Source: Alphaproteobacteria bacterium HGW-Alphaproteobacteria-13
GTDB lineage: Bacteria; Pseudomonadota; Alphaproteobacteria; Sphingomonadales; Sphingomonadaceae
Direction: 5' to 3'
Assembly (NCBI GenBank): GCA_002842935.1
Contig: PHEM01000063.1
Coordinates: forward strand, 1-12,307
DNA: 12,307 nt
Part shown: positions 6,147 to 12,307 of the stretch, in pieces
Position numbering within the stretch: the stretch's first letter is position 1
Layout: each line of letters starts with the position of its first letter
Program-made: the position numbers and the translations under genes
Notes under the pieces: generated by a model
What the model saw: only the letters and a program-made list of their open reading frames with translations
Databases searched by the model: none
What the model was told of the DNA's origin: nothing

Positions 6147-6893
6147 GTGACTCATCAAGCAGCGATTCATCCCGCAGCCGTGATCATCGGAGCCGGCGAC
6201 GCGACCGGCGGCGCCATCGCGCGCGCCTTTGCCGCCGAGGGGCTGACCGCCTGCGTCAATCGCCGCGAGCGCAATGCCGACGCGCTCGAGGCGCTGGCGG
6301 AGGCGATCCGCGGCGAGGGGAACAAGGCGCGCGCCTTCCCCGGCGACGCCCGGTCCGAAGAGGCGATGATCGCCCTGTTCGATCAGGTGGAGAGCGAAGT
6401 CGGACCCGTCGAGGTCGCGGTGTTCAACATCGGCGCCAATGTGAATTTCCCGATCACCGAGACCAGCGTGCGCGTCTATACCAAGGTCTGGGAAATGGCC
6501 TGCCTGTCGGGATTCCTGATGGGGCGCGAGGCGGCGAGGCGCATGGGTTCACGCGGACGCGGCACCATCATCTTCACGGGCGCGACCGCCAGCTTGCGCG
6601 GCGGGTCGGGCTTCGCCGCCTTTTCCGGGGCAAAGGCGGCGCTGCGGATGCAGGCGCAGTCGATGGCGCGCGAACTGGGTCCCCAGGGCATCCATGTCGC
6701 GCACGTGGTCATCGACGGGGCGATCGACACCGACTTCATCAAGGACCGCCATCCCGATTTCGAGCGCGCGAAGGCAGAGGAGCTGATCCTGAACCCGCAG
6801 GCCATCGCGGCCAATTACGTCCTGCTCCACAAGCAGCCGAGGAGCGCGTGGACGCACGAACTCGACCTTCGCCCATGGGGAGAAAAATGGTGA
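6147..6893 (+). CDS. atypical short-chain dehydrogenase/reductase (SDR) homologue
   Basis: This 248-residue Rossmann-fold protein has an excellent Shine-Dalgarno (agaggag, 6132-6138) 8 nt before a GTG start. The nucleotide-binding loop is IIGAGDATGGAIARAF (residues 14-29, TGxxxGxG-like), followed by a GDARSEEAM adenine-site acidic segment and FNIGAN (93-98) in place of NNAG. By eye alignment, the position of the catalytic Ser is Ala146 (TGATAS), the catalytic Tyr is Phe159 (FAAFSGAK), and the helix-alpha4 Asn appears to be Cys; only Lys163 remains. It ends with HVVIDGAIDTDFI, the usual C-terminal substrate-loop region. Classical oxidoreductase chemistry is therefore doubtful, although NAD(P) binding seems intact. 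I recall similar Phe-containing relatives annotated simply as SDR family oxidoreductases. It overlaps the following gene by 7 nt, so the two are probably translated together and may work on the same compound. Confidence 0.88.
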   Translation: MTHQAAIHPAAVIIGAGDATGGAIARAFAAEGLTACVNRRERNADALEALAEAIRGEGNKARAFPGDARSEEAMIALFDQVESEVGPVEVAVFNIGANVNFPITETSVRVYTKVWEMACLSGFLMGREAARRMGSRGRGTIIFTGATASLRGGSGFAAFSGAKAALRMQAQSMARELGPQGIHVAHVVIDGAIDTDFIKDRHPDFERAKAEELILNPQAIAANYVLLHKQPRSAWTHELDLRPWGEKW

Positions 6894-7489
6894 GCAAGAC
6901 ACTGGAACTGATCTTCGATTTCAGCAGTCCCAACGCCTGGCTGGTGCTGAAGGCGCTGCCGCCGCTGCTGGAGCGGACGGGCGCCACGCTGGTCATCACG
7001 CCCTGCCTGCTGGGCGGCATCTTCAAGGCGACGGGGAACCAGCCGCCGATGGTGCGATATGCGGACGCCCCCGCGAAGCTGGCCTATGAGCATCTGGAGA
7101 TGCGGCGCTTCATCGCCAAGCACGGGCTGACCGCCTTTCGCATGAACCCGCACTTCCCCGTCAACACGCTGACCATCATGCGCGGCGCGATCGTCGCGGA
7201 GGACGAAGGCCGCCTTGGCGAATATATCGAGACCGTGAACCGCGCGATGTGGGAGGAAGGGCTGAAGATGGACGACGCGCACGTGATCGCCGCCTTTCTG
7301 TCGGACAACGGCTTCGACGGTCCCGCGCTGCTCGCCCGGACGCAGGAACCGGGCATCAAGGCAAGGCTGGTCGCCAACACCGAAGCCGCCGTCGCGCGCG
7401 GCGCATTCGGTATCCCGACCTTCTTTGTCGGCGACGATATCTTCTTCGGCAAGGAGCGGCTGAGTCAGGTCGAGGAAGCGCTCGGCTGA
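6887..7489 (+). CDS. 2-hydroxychromene-2-carboxylate isomerase family protein (kappa-GST/DsbA fold)
   Basis: The ATG at 6887 lies within the end of the SDR gene, 5 nt after a GGGGAG Shine-Dalgarno, and gives 200 residues, the usual family size. The N-terminal thioredoxin-like motif is LIFDFSSPNAWL (residues 8-19); S14 before P15 matches the glutathione-activating Ser of NahD-type enzymes. Next come LLGGIFKATGNQPP (41-54), the MNPHFPVNTL segment and the C-terminal cis-Pro/strand motif GAFGIPTFFVGDDIFFGKERL. Characterised relatives isomerise 2-hydroxychromene-2-carboxylate to trans-o-hydroxybenzylidenepyruvate in naphthalene degradation using glutathione. No other naphthalene-pathway gene is present, so the true substrate is open, and it may be a glutathione-dependent isomerase of another metabolite. 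Its 3' end overlaps the convergent EamA gene by 25 bp. Confidence 0.88.
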   Translation: MVSKTLELIFDFSSPNAWLVLKALPPLLERTGATLVITPCLLGGIFKATGNQPPMVRYADAPAKLAYEHLEMRRFIAKHGLTAFRMNPHFPVNTLTIMRGAIVAEDEGRLGEYIETVNRAMWEEGLKMDDAHVIAAFLSDNGFDGPALLARTQEPGIKARLVANTEAAVARGAFGIPTFFVGDDIFFGKERLSQVEEALG

Positions 7490-8394
7490 GCCTCCCCGGC
7501 CGATTTCCCGGCAATCACGATGCCCGCGACGATCAGCACCAGCCCCGCGACGTGGAACGGGCGCAGCGCTTCGCCCAGGAACAGCATCGCCAGCCCCGCG
7601 CCCATCAGCGGCATGACGTTCAGATATTGGCCCGTCGCCGCCGACCCGATCAGCTCGACGCCGCGATTGAAGAACAGATAGGCAAGGAAGGACGGAAACA
7701 CCGACACATAGGCGATGGCCAGCGCGCTTTCGCGCACGGGGACGATCCGCCGCCCGGCCCATAGCTCCGCGCCATAGATGGGCGTGATGACGATGATGCC
7801 GACAAGGATCGAGGCGGCGAGGAAGCTCAGCGGATGCACCGCCGGACGCCCGCGCAGCAGCACCGAATAGAGCGCCCACAGCAGCACGGCGAAGCCGATG
7901 ATCGCATCCCCGGCGTTCAGCCGCAGCGTCAGCAGCGCGGCGGGGTCGCCGCGCGCGATGATCGCCAGCACGCCGACCAGCGACACCAGCACCCCCGCGA
8001 TCTGGCGCGGGCTGGTCCTGTCGCGCATCACCAGCGCGCCGACGATCAGGATCAGCGCGGGCTGCGCCGACTGGATCAGCATCGAATTGAGCGCCGTCGT
8101 CGTCTGCAACCCGGTATAGAGCAAGGTGTTGAACGACCCGATCCCCAGCGTGCCGAGCAGCAGCACGATCGGCCAGCGCACCCTGAGCCTGGGCCAGTCG
8201 CGCCGCAAGTGCGGCCATGCCAGCGGCAACAGCAGCGCGAGCGCGATGCTCCAGCGCCAGAAGGACAGCGCGGCGGGCGGCACCAGGTCGCGCGCCGCGC
8301 GCCCGACGATCGAATTGCCCGCCCAGAACAGCGCCGTGAAGGTCAGCAGCAGATAGGCCCGCGACCATAGCGCGGCGGCGAATGTCCCGTTCAT
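7465..8394 (-). CDS. EamA-domain (DMT superfamily) membrane transporter
   Basis: This 309-residue protein has about ten hydrophobic segments arranged as two EamA repeats. The first contains LLLTFTALFWAGNSIVGRAARDLVPP and the second begins near DAIIGFAVLLWALYSVLLRGRP. The repeat signature 'FWAGN...R...P..L.F.RW' is visible at residues ~20-55. DMT proteins of this type move small metabolites or amino acids across the inner membrane, often as exporters; the substrate is unknown. The ATG at 8394 is chosen because aggga precedes it by 7 nt. An in-frame ATG at 8421 would add nine residues. The same frame stays open far upstream, but that part is antisense to murA and not protein-like. It is divergent from murA across 117 bp containing a strong hairpin, and convergent with the isomerase gene, overlapping it by 25 bp. 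Confidence 0.92.
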   Translation of the reverse strand: MNGTFAAALWSRAYLLLTFTALFWAGNSIVGRAARDLVPPAALSFWRWSIALALLLPLAWPHLRRDWPRLRVRWPIVLLLGTLGIGSFNTLLYTGLQTTTALNSMLIQSAQPALILIVGALVMRDRTSPRQIAGVLVSLVGVLAIIARGDPAALLTLRLNAGDAIIGFAVLLWALYSVLLRGRPAVHPLSFLAASILVGIIVITPIYGAELWAGRRIVPVRESALAIAYVSVFPSFLAYLFFNRGVELIGSAATGQYLNVMPLMGAGLAMLFLGEALRPFHVAGLVLIVAGIVIAGKSAGEAQPSASST

Positions 8395-8440
8395 CCCGTC
8401 CCTGTGGCCGCCCAGCGACATTGTTGCAAGCGCGCCCTCT

Positions 8441-8468
8441 TCTCCCCTCCCGCTTGCGGGAGGGGAGA
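8441..8468. repeat. perfect 13-bp palindrome in the EamA-murA spacer
   Basis: tctcccctcccgc (8441-8453) and gcgggaggggaga (8456-8468) are exact reverse complements around a 2-nt tt centre. It sits between the divergent EamA and murA starts, and a second smaller hairpin (tgcgcgg-tc-ccgcgca, 8479-8494) follows 10 nt downstream. I recall such C-rich/G-rich hairpins as dispersed intergenic elements in sphingomonads, so it may be a mobile REP-like unit inserted in the spacer rather than a dedicated operator. No T-run follows on either side, so it is not a typical terminator. Confidence 0.65.
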
Positions 8469-8511
8469 TGGGGATGCTTGCGCGGTCCCGCGCATCCGCT
8501 AAAGACAGCCG

Positions 8512-9795
8512 ATGGATCAGATCGTCATTCGCGGCGGCCAGCGACTCAAGGGCCGTATCCCCATTTCCGGCGCGAAGAATGCGGCGCTGACGCTGCTTCC
8601 CTGCGCGCTGCTGACCGACGAGCCGCTGACGCTGCGCAACCTGCCGCGCCTCGCCGATGTCGACGGCTTCGGCCACCTGCTCAACCAGCTTGGCTGTTCG
8701 ACCACCATCGAGGGGTCGCGGCCCGAGGATTTCGGGCGCGTGATGACCGCGCGCGCGACGACGCTGACCTCGACCGTCGCGCCCTATGACATCGTGCGTA
8801 AGATGCGCGCGTCGATCCTCGTCCTCGGCCCGCTGCTCGCGCGCGCGGGCGAGGCGACCGTGTCGCTGCCCGGCGGCTGCGCGATCGGCAACCGCCCCAT
8901 CGACCTGCATCTGAAGGCGCTGGAGGCGCTGGGTGCGGAGATCGAGCTGGCGTCGGGCTATGTGAAGGCGAGCGCACCGGGCGGGCGGCTGACGGGCGGC
9001 AAATTCACCTTTCCGGTCGTGTCGGTCGGCGCGACCGAAAATGCCGTGATGGCCGCCGTGCTCGCCAAGGGGACGTGCGTGCTCGAAAATGCCGCGCGCG
9101 AGCCGGAGATCGTCGATCTGTGCAACTGCCTCGCCGCGATGGGGGCAGAGATCGACGGCATCGGCACCGAGACGCTGACGATCGAGGGCGTCGACCGGCT
9201 GCACGGCGCGACCTATCGCGTCATGGCGGACCGTATCGAAGCGGGCAGCTATGCCTGCGCCGCCGTCATCACCGAAGGCGATGTCGAACTGGTCGGGGCG
9301 AAAGCCGACGAGATGGAAGCGACGCTGGCCGCGCTGCGCGAAGCGGGCGCGACGGTCGAGGAGACCAAGGCGGGCATCCGCGTCGCCATGTCGGGCCGCG
9401 CGCAGCCCGTGACGCTGTCCACTGCCCCCTACCCCGGCTTCGCGACCGACATGCAGGCGCAGTTCATGGCGATGGCGACGCTCGGCACGGGCGCATCGCT
9501 GTTCACGGAGACGATCTTCGAGAACCGCTATATGCACGTCCCCGAACTGGCGCGCATGGGCTGCGACATTCAGGTCAAGGGCCGCACCGCGATCGTGCGC
9601 GGCGTCGATCGGCTGGTCGGCGCGCCGGTGATGGCGACCGACCTGCGCGCGTCGATGAGCCTGATCATCGCGGGCCTCGCCGCCGAGGGCGAGACGCAGG
9701 TCAACCGCGTCTATCACCTCGACCGCGGCTATGAGCGGCTGGAAGAGAAATTGCAGGCGGTCGGCGCGGATATCGAGCGCGTCAGCGCGGGCTGA
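8512..9795 (+). CDS. murA: UDP-N-acetylglucosamine 1-carboxyvinyltransferase
   Basis: MurA transfers enolpyruvate from PEP to the 3'-OH of UDP-GlcNAc, the first committed cytosolic step of peptidoglycan synthesis and the target of fosfomycin. The 427-residue length is typical. The N-terminus has the substrate-binding GAKNAAL (K22, N23), the catalytic/fosfomycin-reactive Cys is at residue 123 in PGGCAIGNRPIDLHL (so intrinsic resistance by a Cys-to-Asp change is not expected), and the conserved Asp is D313 in PYPGFATDMQAQ. The C-terminal arm ends in YHLDRGYERLEEKLQAVGA, as in other MurA proteins. The Shine-Dalgarno is weak (aaagacag). It is divergent from the EamA gene and followed 17 nt after its stop by a paired REP-like element, which probably serves as the transcript end shared with the convergent operon. 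Confidence 0.98.
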   Translation: MDQIVIRGGQRLKGRIPISGAKNAALTLLPCALLTDEPLTLRNLPRLADVDGFGHLLNQLGCSTTIEGSRPEDFGRVMTARATTLTSTVAPYDIVRKMRASILVLGPLLARAGEATVSLPGGCAIGNRPIDLHLKALEALGAEIELASGYVKASAPGGRLTGGKFTFPVVSVGATENAVMAAVLAKGTCVLENAAREPEIVDLCNCLAAMGAEIDGIGTETLTIEGVDRLHGATYRVMADRIEAGSYACAAVITEGDVELVGAKADEMEATLAALREAGATVEETKAGIRVAMSGRAQPVTLSTAPYPGFATDMQAQFMAMATLGTGASLFTETIFENRYMHVPELARMGCDIQVKGRTAIVRGVDRLVGAPVMATDLRASMSLIIAGLAAEGETQVNRVYHLDRGYERLEEKLQAVGADIERVSAG

Positions 9796-9812
9796 CGCCA
9801 CCGCTATCCTTA

Positions 9813-9896
9813 CCCGTTCGCATCGAGCGAAGTCGAGATGCCCATCGGCCTTGCGCTACCCTGATGGGTGTCTCGACTTCGCTCGACACGAACGGG
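9813..9896. repeat. paired REP-like element between murA and the convergent EamA gene
   Basis: A 34-nt left arm (9813-9846) and 34-nt right arm (9863-9896) are reverse complements except at two dinucleotides, around a 16-nt centre. Each arm has the core tcgagcgaagtcgaga. The mismatches are swaps that keep each arm's own small hairpin paired: CATC with GATG in the left arm, TGTC with GACA in the right. The element fills the 102-bp gap between two convergent genes and ends 1 nt before the EamA stop codon, so it probably acts as a bidirectional transcript end. The core matches a unit I recall as very frequent in sphingomonad genomes. Confidence 0.85.
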
Positions 9897-9897
9897 A

Positions 9898-10863
9898 TCA
9901 AGCGTCGCCGATTTCCTTGCAAGGCACCGACACCAGATTGCCGCCGCTGACCGAAGGCCGCGCGGGCCGCTTGATCACGGCGATGACAAGGCCAGCCAGC
10001 GCGACCGCCGCACCCGCCGCCGACAATGGCGCCCAGCGATAGCCCTCCAGCACCGTCGAAAAACCCATGGCGATGATCGGGATCAGCACGTTCGACCAGG
10101 CCGCCTGGCCAGGACCGACCTGGCGGATGATGTTGAAATAGAGCGGGAAAGTCACGGCGCTGGCGATCACGCCCAGATAAAGGACGCCGCCGATATAGAC
10201 CATCGTCGGCTCGATCGCGGGCGGTCCCGTCGTGACCCAGGCATAGCCCGCGTCGGCCAGCGCGCCGAACAGCATCGCCCAGGCGATCATCACCACCATC
10301 AATTGCGCGCGCGCCAGCTGCGTCCCCTGCATGACATTGGCGATCGAGGCGCTCATCACTCCCGCCAGCGTCAGCGCCGTGCCCGCCAGCACCGCGCCCG
10401 TGCCCAGCGCGGCGGAGCGATATTCGTGAAGGATCATCATCCCGACGCCGACGATCGCGATGCCCGCCCCGGCCAGGAAGCGCCGCTCGACCCCGCTTTT
10501 CAAGCACAGACGGCCCAGCAGCGTGTTCGGCACGATCAGCAGCGCGAACAGCACCGCGACAAGGCCCGAGGCGATATGCTGCTCCGCCCGGTAGACGAAG
10601 TTGAAGTTGAACGCGAATTGCGCGATCCCCAGCAGGACGGCAAAGCCCCACGCCGGACCGGACAGCGACAGCCGCTCGCGGCGCAAGGCGGCATAAGCGA
10701 ACATCGCCGCCGCCCCGACGAGGAAGCGGTAGGCGACCGACCAGCTCGGCGGCACGATGCCGAGTTGTCCCTTGATGACGATCCACGTCGATCCCCAGAT
10801 CAGCGTGACGAGCAGGAAGGGAAACAGGACGCGCGGCGTCAGCAGGCCGGGGGATGCGCTCAT
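9898..10863 (-). CDS. EamA-domain (DMT superfamily) membrane transporter
   Basis: This 321-residue inner-membrane protein has about ten hydrophobic segments. The first EamA repeat starts LFPFLLVTLIWGSTWIVIKG, and the second covers roughly residues 175-300, ending in AGAAVALAGLVIAVIK. It is not closely similar to the EamA protein at 7465-8394 beyond the family pattern. The ATG at 10863 is chosen because its first four bases form an ATGA overlap with the stop of the threonine aldolase gene, giving translational coupling; the same frame continues upstream, but that part is antisense-type Arg/Gly-rich sequence. Coupling to an amino-acid-metabolising enzyme suggests export of an amino acid such as threonine, homoserine or glycine, as for RhtA of the same superfamily; this is inference from context only. 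Confidence 0.93.
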   Translation of the reverse strand: MSASPGLLTPRVLFPFLLVTLIWGSTWIVIKGQLGIVPPSWSVAYRFLVGAAAMFAYAALRRERLSLSGPAWGFAVLLGIAQFAFNFNFVYRAEQHIASGLVAVLFALLIVPNTLLGRLCLKSGVERRFLAGAGIAIVGVGMMILHEYRSAALGTGAVLAGTALTLAGVMSASIANVMQGTQLARAQLMVVMIAWAMLFGALADAGYAWVTTGPPAIEPTMVYIGGVLYLGVIASAVTFPLYFNIIRQVGPGQAAWSNVLIPIIAMGFSTVLEGYRWAPLSAAGAAVALAGLVIAVIKRPARPSVSGGNLVSVPCKEIGDA

Positions 10864-11870
10864 AGCGCCGCCAGCGCGGCGGCGAGCGGCGCGACGGCCG
10901 CGGCATCCTGATCCCAGCTGACGACAAGGCGCGCCGCGCCCTCGCCCCAATCATAGAAGTCGAACCCCTGCGCGCGCAGCGACGCCGCTTCCACCGCCGT
11001 CAGCCGCACGAACAGTTCGTTCGCCTCGACCGCGTGCATCAGCCGCGTGCCGCAGGCGGCGGCGAGCGCCTGCGCCCCCGCATTGGCGGCGCGCGCGTTG
11101 GCAAGCCACAGATCGTCCGTCAGCATCGCGCGGATCTGCGCCGCGACGAAGCGCCCCTTGCTGAGCAGGTGGCCGCCGCGCTTTTTCAGCTCGCGCACCC
11201 CCGCGCCGCCGCTGCCGCCGAAAAAGACCATCGCCTCCGCCGTCATCGCGCCATTCTTGGTGAAGCCGAAGGACAGCGCATCGACGCCCGCGCGCCACGT
11301 CACATCGGCGGGCGCGCAGCCGAGGGAGGCGACGGCGTTGGCGAAGCGCGCGCCGTCCATGTGCAGCCGCAGCCCTGCGCCGCGCGCGATCTCGGCGATC
11401 ACGCCGATTTCGTCCGGGCGCCATACCAGACCATATTCGGTCGCGTTGGTGATGCTGATCGCGGCGGGCTGTATCTGATGCACATCCTTGCGGATGCCCG
11501 CGAGCCGCGCCTTCAGCGCCTCTGCGTCGATCTTCGCGCCAGGTCCCGGCAGCGTCATCAGCGCCGCGCCGCCCGAATAAAAGGCCGGAGCGCCGCATTC
11601 GTCGACGACGATATGCGCCTCCTCATGACACAGGACAGCCTGCCACGGACGGACGAAATGGGCGAGAATGATGCTGTTCGCCGCCGTTCCCGTGGGCACC
11701 CACAGTATTTCGCACGCCGTGTCGAACAGGCTGGAAAAGGCCGCATCCAGCGACTGGCTGAGCTTGTCGCCGTCATAGGCGGTGTCGACTCTATTGGCCG
11801 CTGCCAACGCCTCCATCACGGCGGGATGCACGGTGGCGGCATTGTCGGAAAAGAAGCGCGTCGCGGTCAT
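10860..11870 (-). CDS. low-specificity threonine aldolase (PLP-dependent)
   Basis: This 336-residue cytosolic enzyme cleaves threonine or allo-threonine to glycine and acetaldehyde. The fold-type I PLP signatures are clear: an N-terminal FFSDNAATVHPAVMEAL, the VPTGTAANS phosphate-binding turn, the CHEEAHIVVDECGAP segment containing the conserved His, LRLHMDGARFANAVAS with the cofactor-binding Asp, and the Schiff-base Lys K205 in SFGFTKNGAM. Length and motif order match the beta-eliminating lyase/LtaE family. Stereospecificity (L-allo or L-threo) cannot be decided. The start ATG at 11870 has TAAGG about 9 nt upstream, and that Shine-Dalgarno lies inside an inverted repeat (11880-11906). The stop overlaps the following EamA start as ATGA. 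The symbol ltaE would fit but is not proven. Confidence 0.93.
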   Translation of the reverse strand: MTATRFFSDNAATVHPAVMEALAAANRVDTAYDGDKLSQSLDAAFSSLFDTACEILWVPTGTAANSIILAHFVRPWQAVLCHEEAHIVVDECGAPAFYSGGAALMTLPGPGAKIDAEALKARLAGIRKDVHQIQPAAISITNATEYGLVWRPDEIGVIAEIARGAGLRLHMDGARFANAVASLGCAPADVTWRAGVDALSFGFTKNGAMTAEAMVFFGGSGGAGVRELKKRGGHLLSKGRFVAAQIRAMLTDDLWLANARAANAGAQALAAACGTRLMHAVEANELFVRLTAVEAASLRAQGFDFYDWGEGAARLVVSWDQDAAAVAPLAAALAAL

Positions 11871-11879
11871 GCGCGCGCC

Positions 11880-11906
11880 TTAGCAAAGGTCGCGCCGCCA
11901 TGCTAA
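11880..11906 (-). promoter_or_regulatory. inverted repeat at the threonine aldolase ribosome-binding site
   Basis: ttagca (11880-11885) and tgctaa (11901-11906) are exact reverse complements 15 nt apart. The match extends to 7 of 8 positions with flanking bases. It begins 9 nt upstream of the aldolase ATG and includes the apparent Shine-Dalgarno. It could be an operator or an RNA hairpin that limits translation. The stem is short and the spacer is GC-rich, so chance is a real possibility. Confidence 0.3.
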
Positions 11907-11943
11907 AGCGAATTGTCCGATGACATCGCGTGGCGCGACGATT

Positions 11944-12153
11944 CTATCCCCATTCGCCGCGGCGTGCCGCAGGGGGTCGGCGATAAATCCGCTGGCGCAG
12001 GCTTCGCGACATGCGGACGAGATATTGCCCCGGCAGCAACAGGCGCGTGCGGATGCCGTCCCGGTTCAGGAGCAGGCCGATCCGCGGCCAGATCACACTG
12101 CACCGATGCCACTCATAGTTGGATTGGCCGTCTCCGGCCGGGTTATTCTGCAT
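11944..12153 (-). CDS. hypothetical small basic protein (69 aa)
   Basis: I do not recognise this ORF. It has a good Shine-Dalgarno (TTGAGG about 5 nt before the ATG) and a base pattern that favours coding: by my hand count, about three quarters of third positions are G/C, more than first positions and clearly more than second positions. The predicted protein is strongly basic, with WHRCSVIWPRIGLLLNRDG in the middle and an Arg-rich C-terminal half; there is no signal peptide or clear membrane segment. It lies 73 bp upstream of, and in the same direction as, the threonine aldolase gene. A tiny 18-codon ORF with its own Shine-Dalgarno (ggggaaata before ATG at 12199; MESQSGKDRRRELRRNAE) overlaps its start by 11 nt in another frame. 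The two might be one gene split by a frameshift, or a leader peptide and its target. Confidence 0.35.
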   Translation of the reverse strand: MQNNPAGDGQSNYEWHRCSVIWPRIGLLLNRDGIRTRLLLPGQYLVRMSRSLRQRIYRRPPAARRGEWG

Positions 12154-12307
12154 TGCGCCTCAACTCCCGGCGGCGGTCCTTTCCGCTCTGCGACTCCATT
12201 ATTTCCCCAATCATTCCAATAGCATTGTCCTATGCGGGCGTCAGGAACGGCGGGGTTCGGCGCATCGCATATCCGCGCCGCCCTGCCCCGGTCCCGCGCC
12301 GGATGTG

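Noticed and set aside
6083..6886. N-terminal extension of the isomerase frame through the SDR gene
   Set aside because: The Ser/Arg/Gly-rich translation is an out-of-frame reading of the SDR gene. The isomerase domain starts exactly at the ATG with a Shine-Dalgarno at 6887.
6815..8368. 517-codon minus-strand frame across the isomerase and EamA genes
   Set aside because: It is a shadow in another frame of both genes, with no hydrophobic pattern or motifs.
8395..9801. Long upstream extension of the minus-strand EamA frame, antisense to murA
   Set aside because: The sequence is Arg/Ala/Asp-rich without family features and lies opposite the unmistakable MurA protein. Third-position G/C bias of murA keeps the antisense frame open.
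6017..9896. Palindromic repeats considered as a CRISPR array or transposon ends
   Set aside because: The repeats are inverted pairs of three different sequences, far apart and without regular spacers, and no cas or transposase gene or target duplication is seen.
10034..11906. Plus-strand frames opposite the second EamA and threonine aldolase genes
   Set aside because: His/Arg/Gln-rich translations typical of antisense frames in high-GC DNA; the minus-strand genes are clear.
11920..12222. 100-codon plus-strand ORF at the right end
   Set aside because: No Shine-Dalgarno and no motif; the opposite strand has a better base pattern and ribosome-binding site.

Overview
The window looks like chromosome from a high-GC alphaproteobacterium, most likely a sphingomonad (Sphingomonas/Sphingobium/Sphingopyxis type). 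The grounds are the strong G/C preference at third codon positions, a large TonB-dependent outer-membrane receptor, and intergenic palindromes of the kinds I recall as common in sphingomonad genomes (cccgcgaaagcggg; tcgagcgaagtcgaga). These assignments come from motif recognition by eye; no database search was run.

Left half (1-5.7 kb), an accessory catabolic/uptake locus. On the plus strand a partial phosphoribosylanthranilate-isomerase-like gene, a nucleoside hydrolase and a secreted phytase-like esterase are packed as an operon (2-nt gap, then a GTGA stop/start overlap). Facing them on the minus strand are a TonB-dependent receptor, a rho-independent terminator and a HAD-family hydrolase, whose 3' end runs antisense into the esterase reading frame. 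The receptor's upstream region carries a perfect 16-bp LacI-type operator (aatgaaacgtttcatt) plus further phased half-sites. Taken together, the genes suggest import and breakdown of a ribosyl- or phosphate-containing compound. That is inference; no substrate is shown by the sequence.

Middle (5.7-8.4 kb). A roughly 500-bp intergenic stretch ends in a 58-bp inverted-repeat (REP-like) element. It is followed by a two-gene plus-strand operon: a short-chain dehydrogenase homologue whose catalytic Asn, Ser and Tyr all appear replaced, and a kappa-GST/2-hydroxychromene-2-carboxylate isomerase family protein. The start and stop of these two genes overlap. A convergent EamA/DMT transporter overlaps the isomerase by 25 bp.

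Right half (8.4-12.3 kb), more core-like. The essential peptidoglycan gene murA is divergent from the first EamA gene across a hairpin-bearing spacer. A paired REP-like element separates murA from a convergent minus-strand operon in which a low-specificity threonine aldolase is ATGA-coupled to a second EamA/DMT transporter. The final ~435 bp holds a weakly supported 69-aa ORF and no recognisable gene. I saw no tRNA, rRNA, CRISPR array, transposase or integrase.
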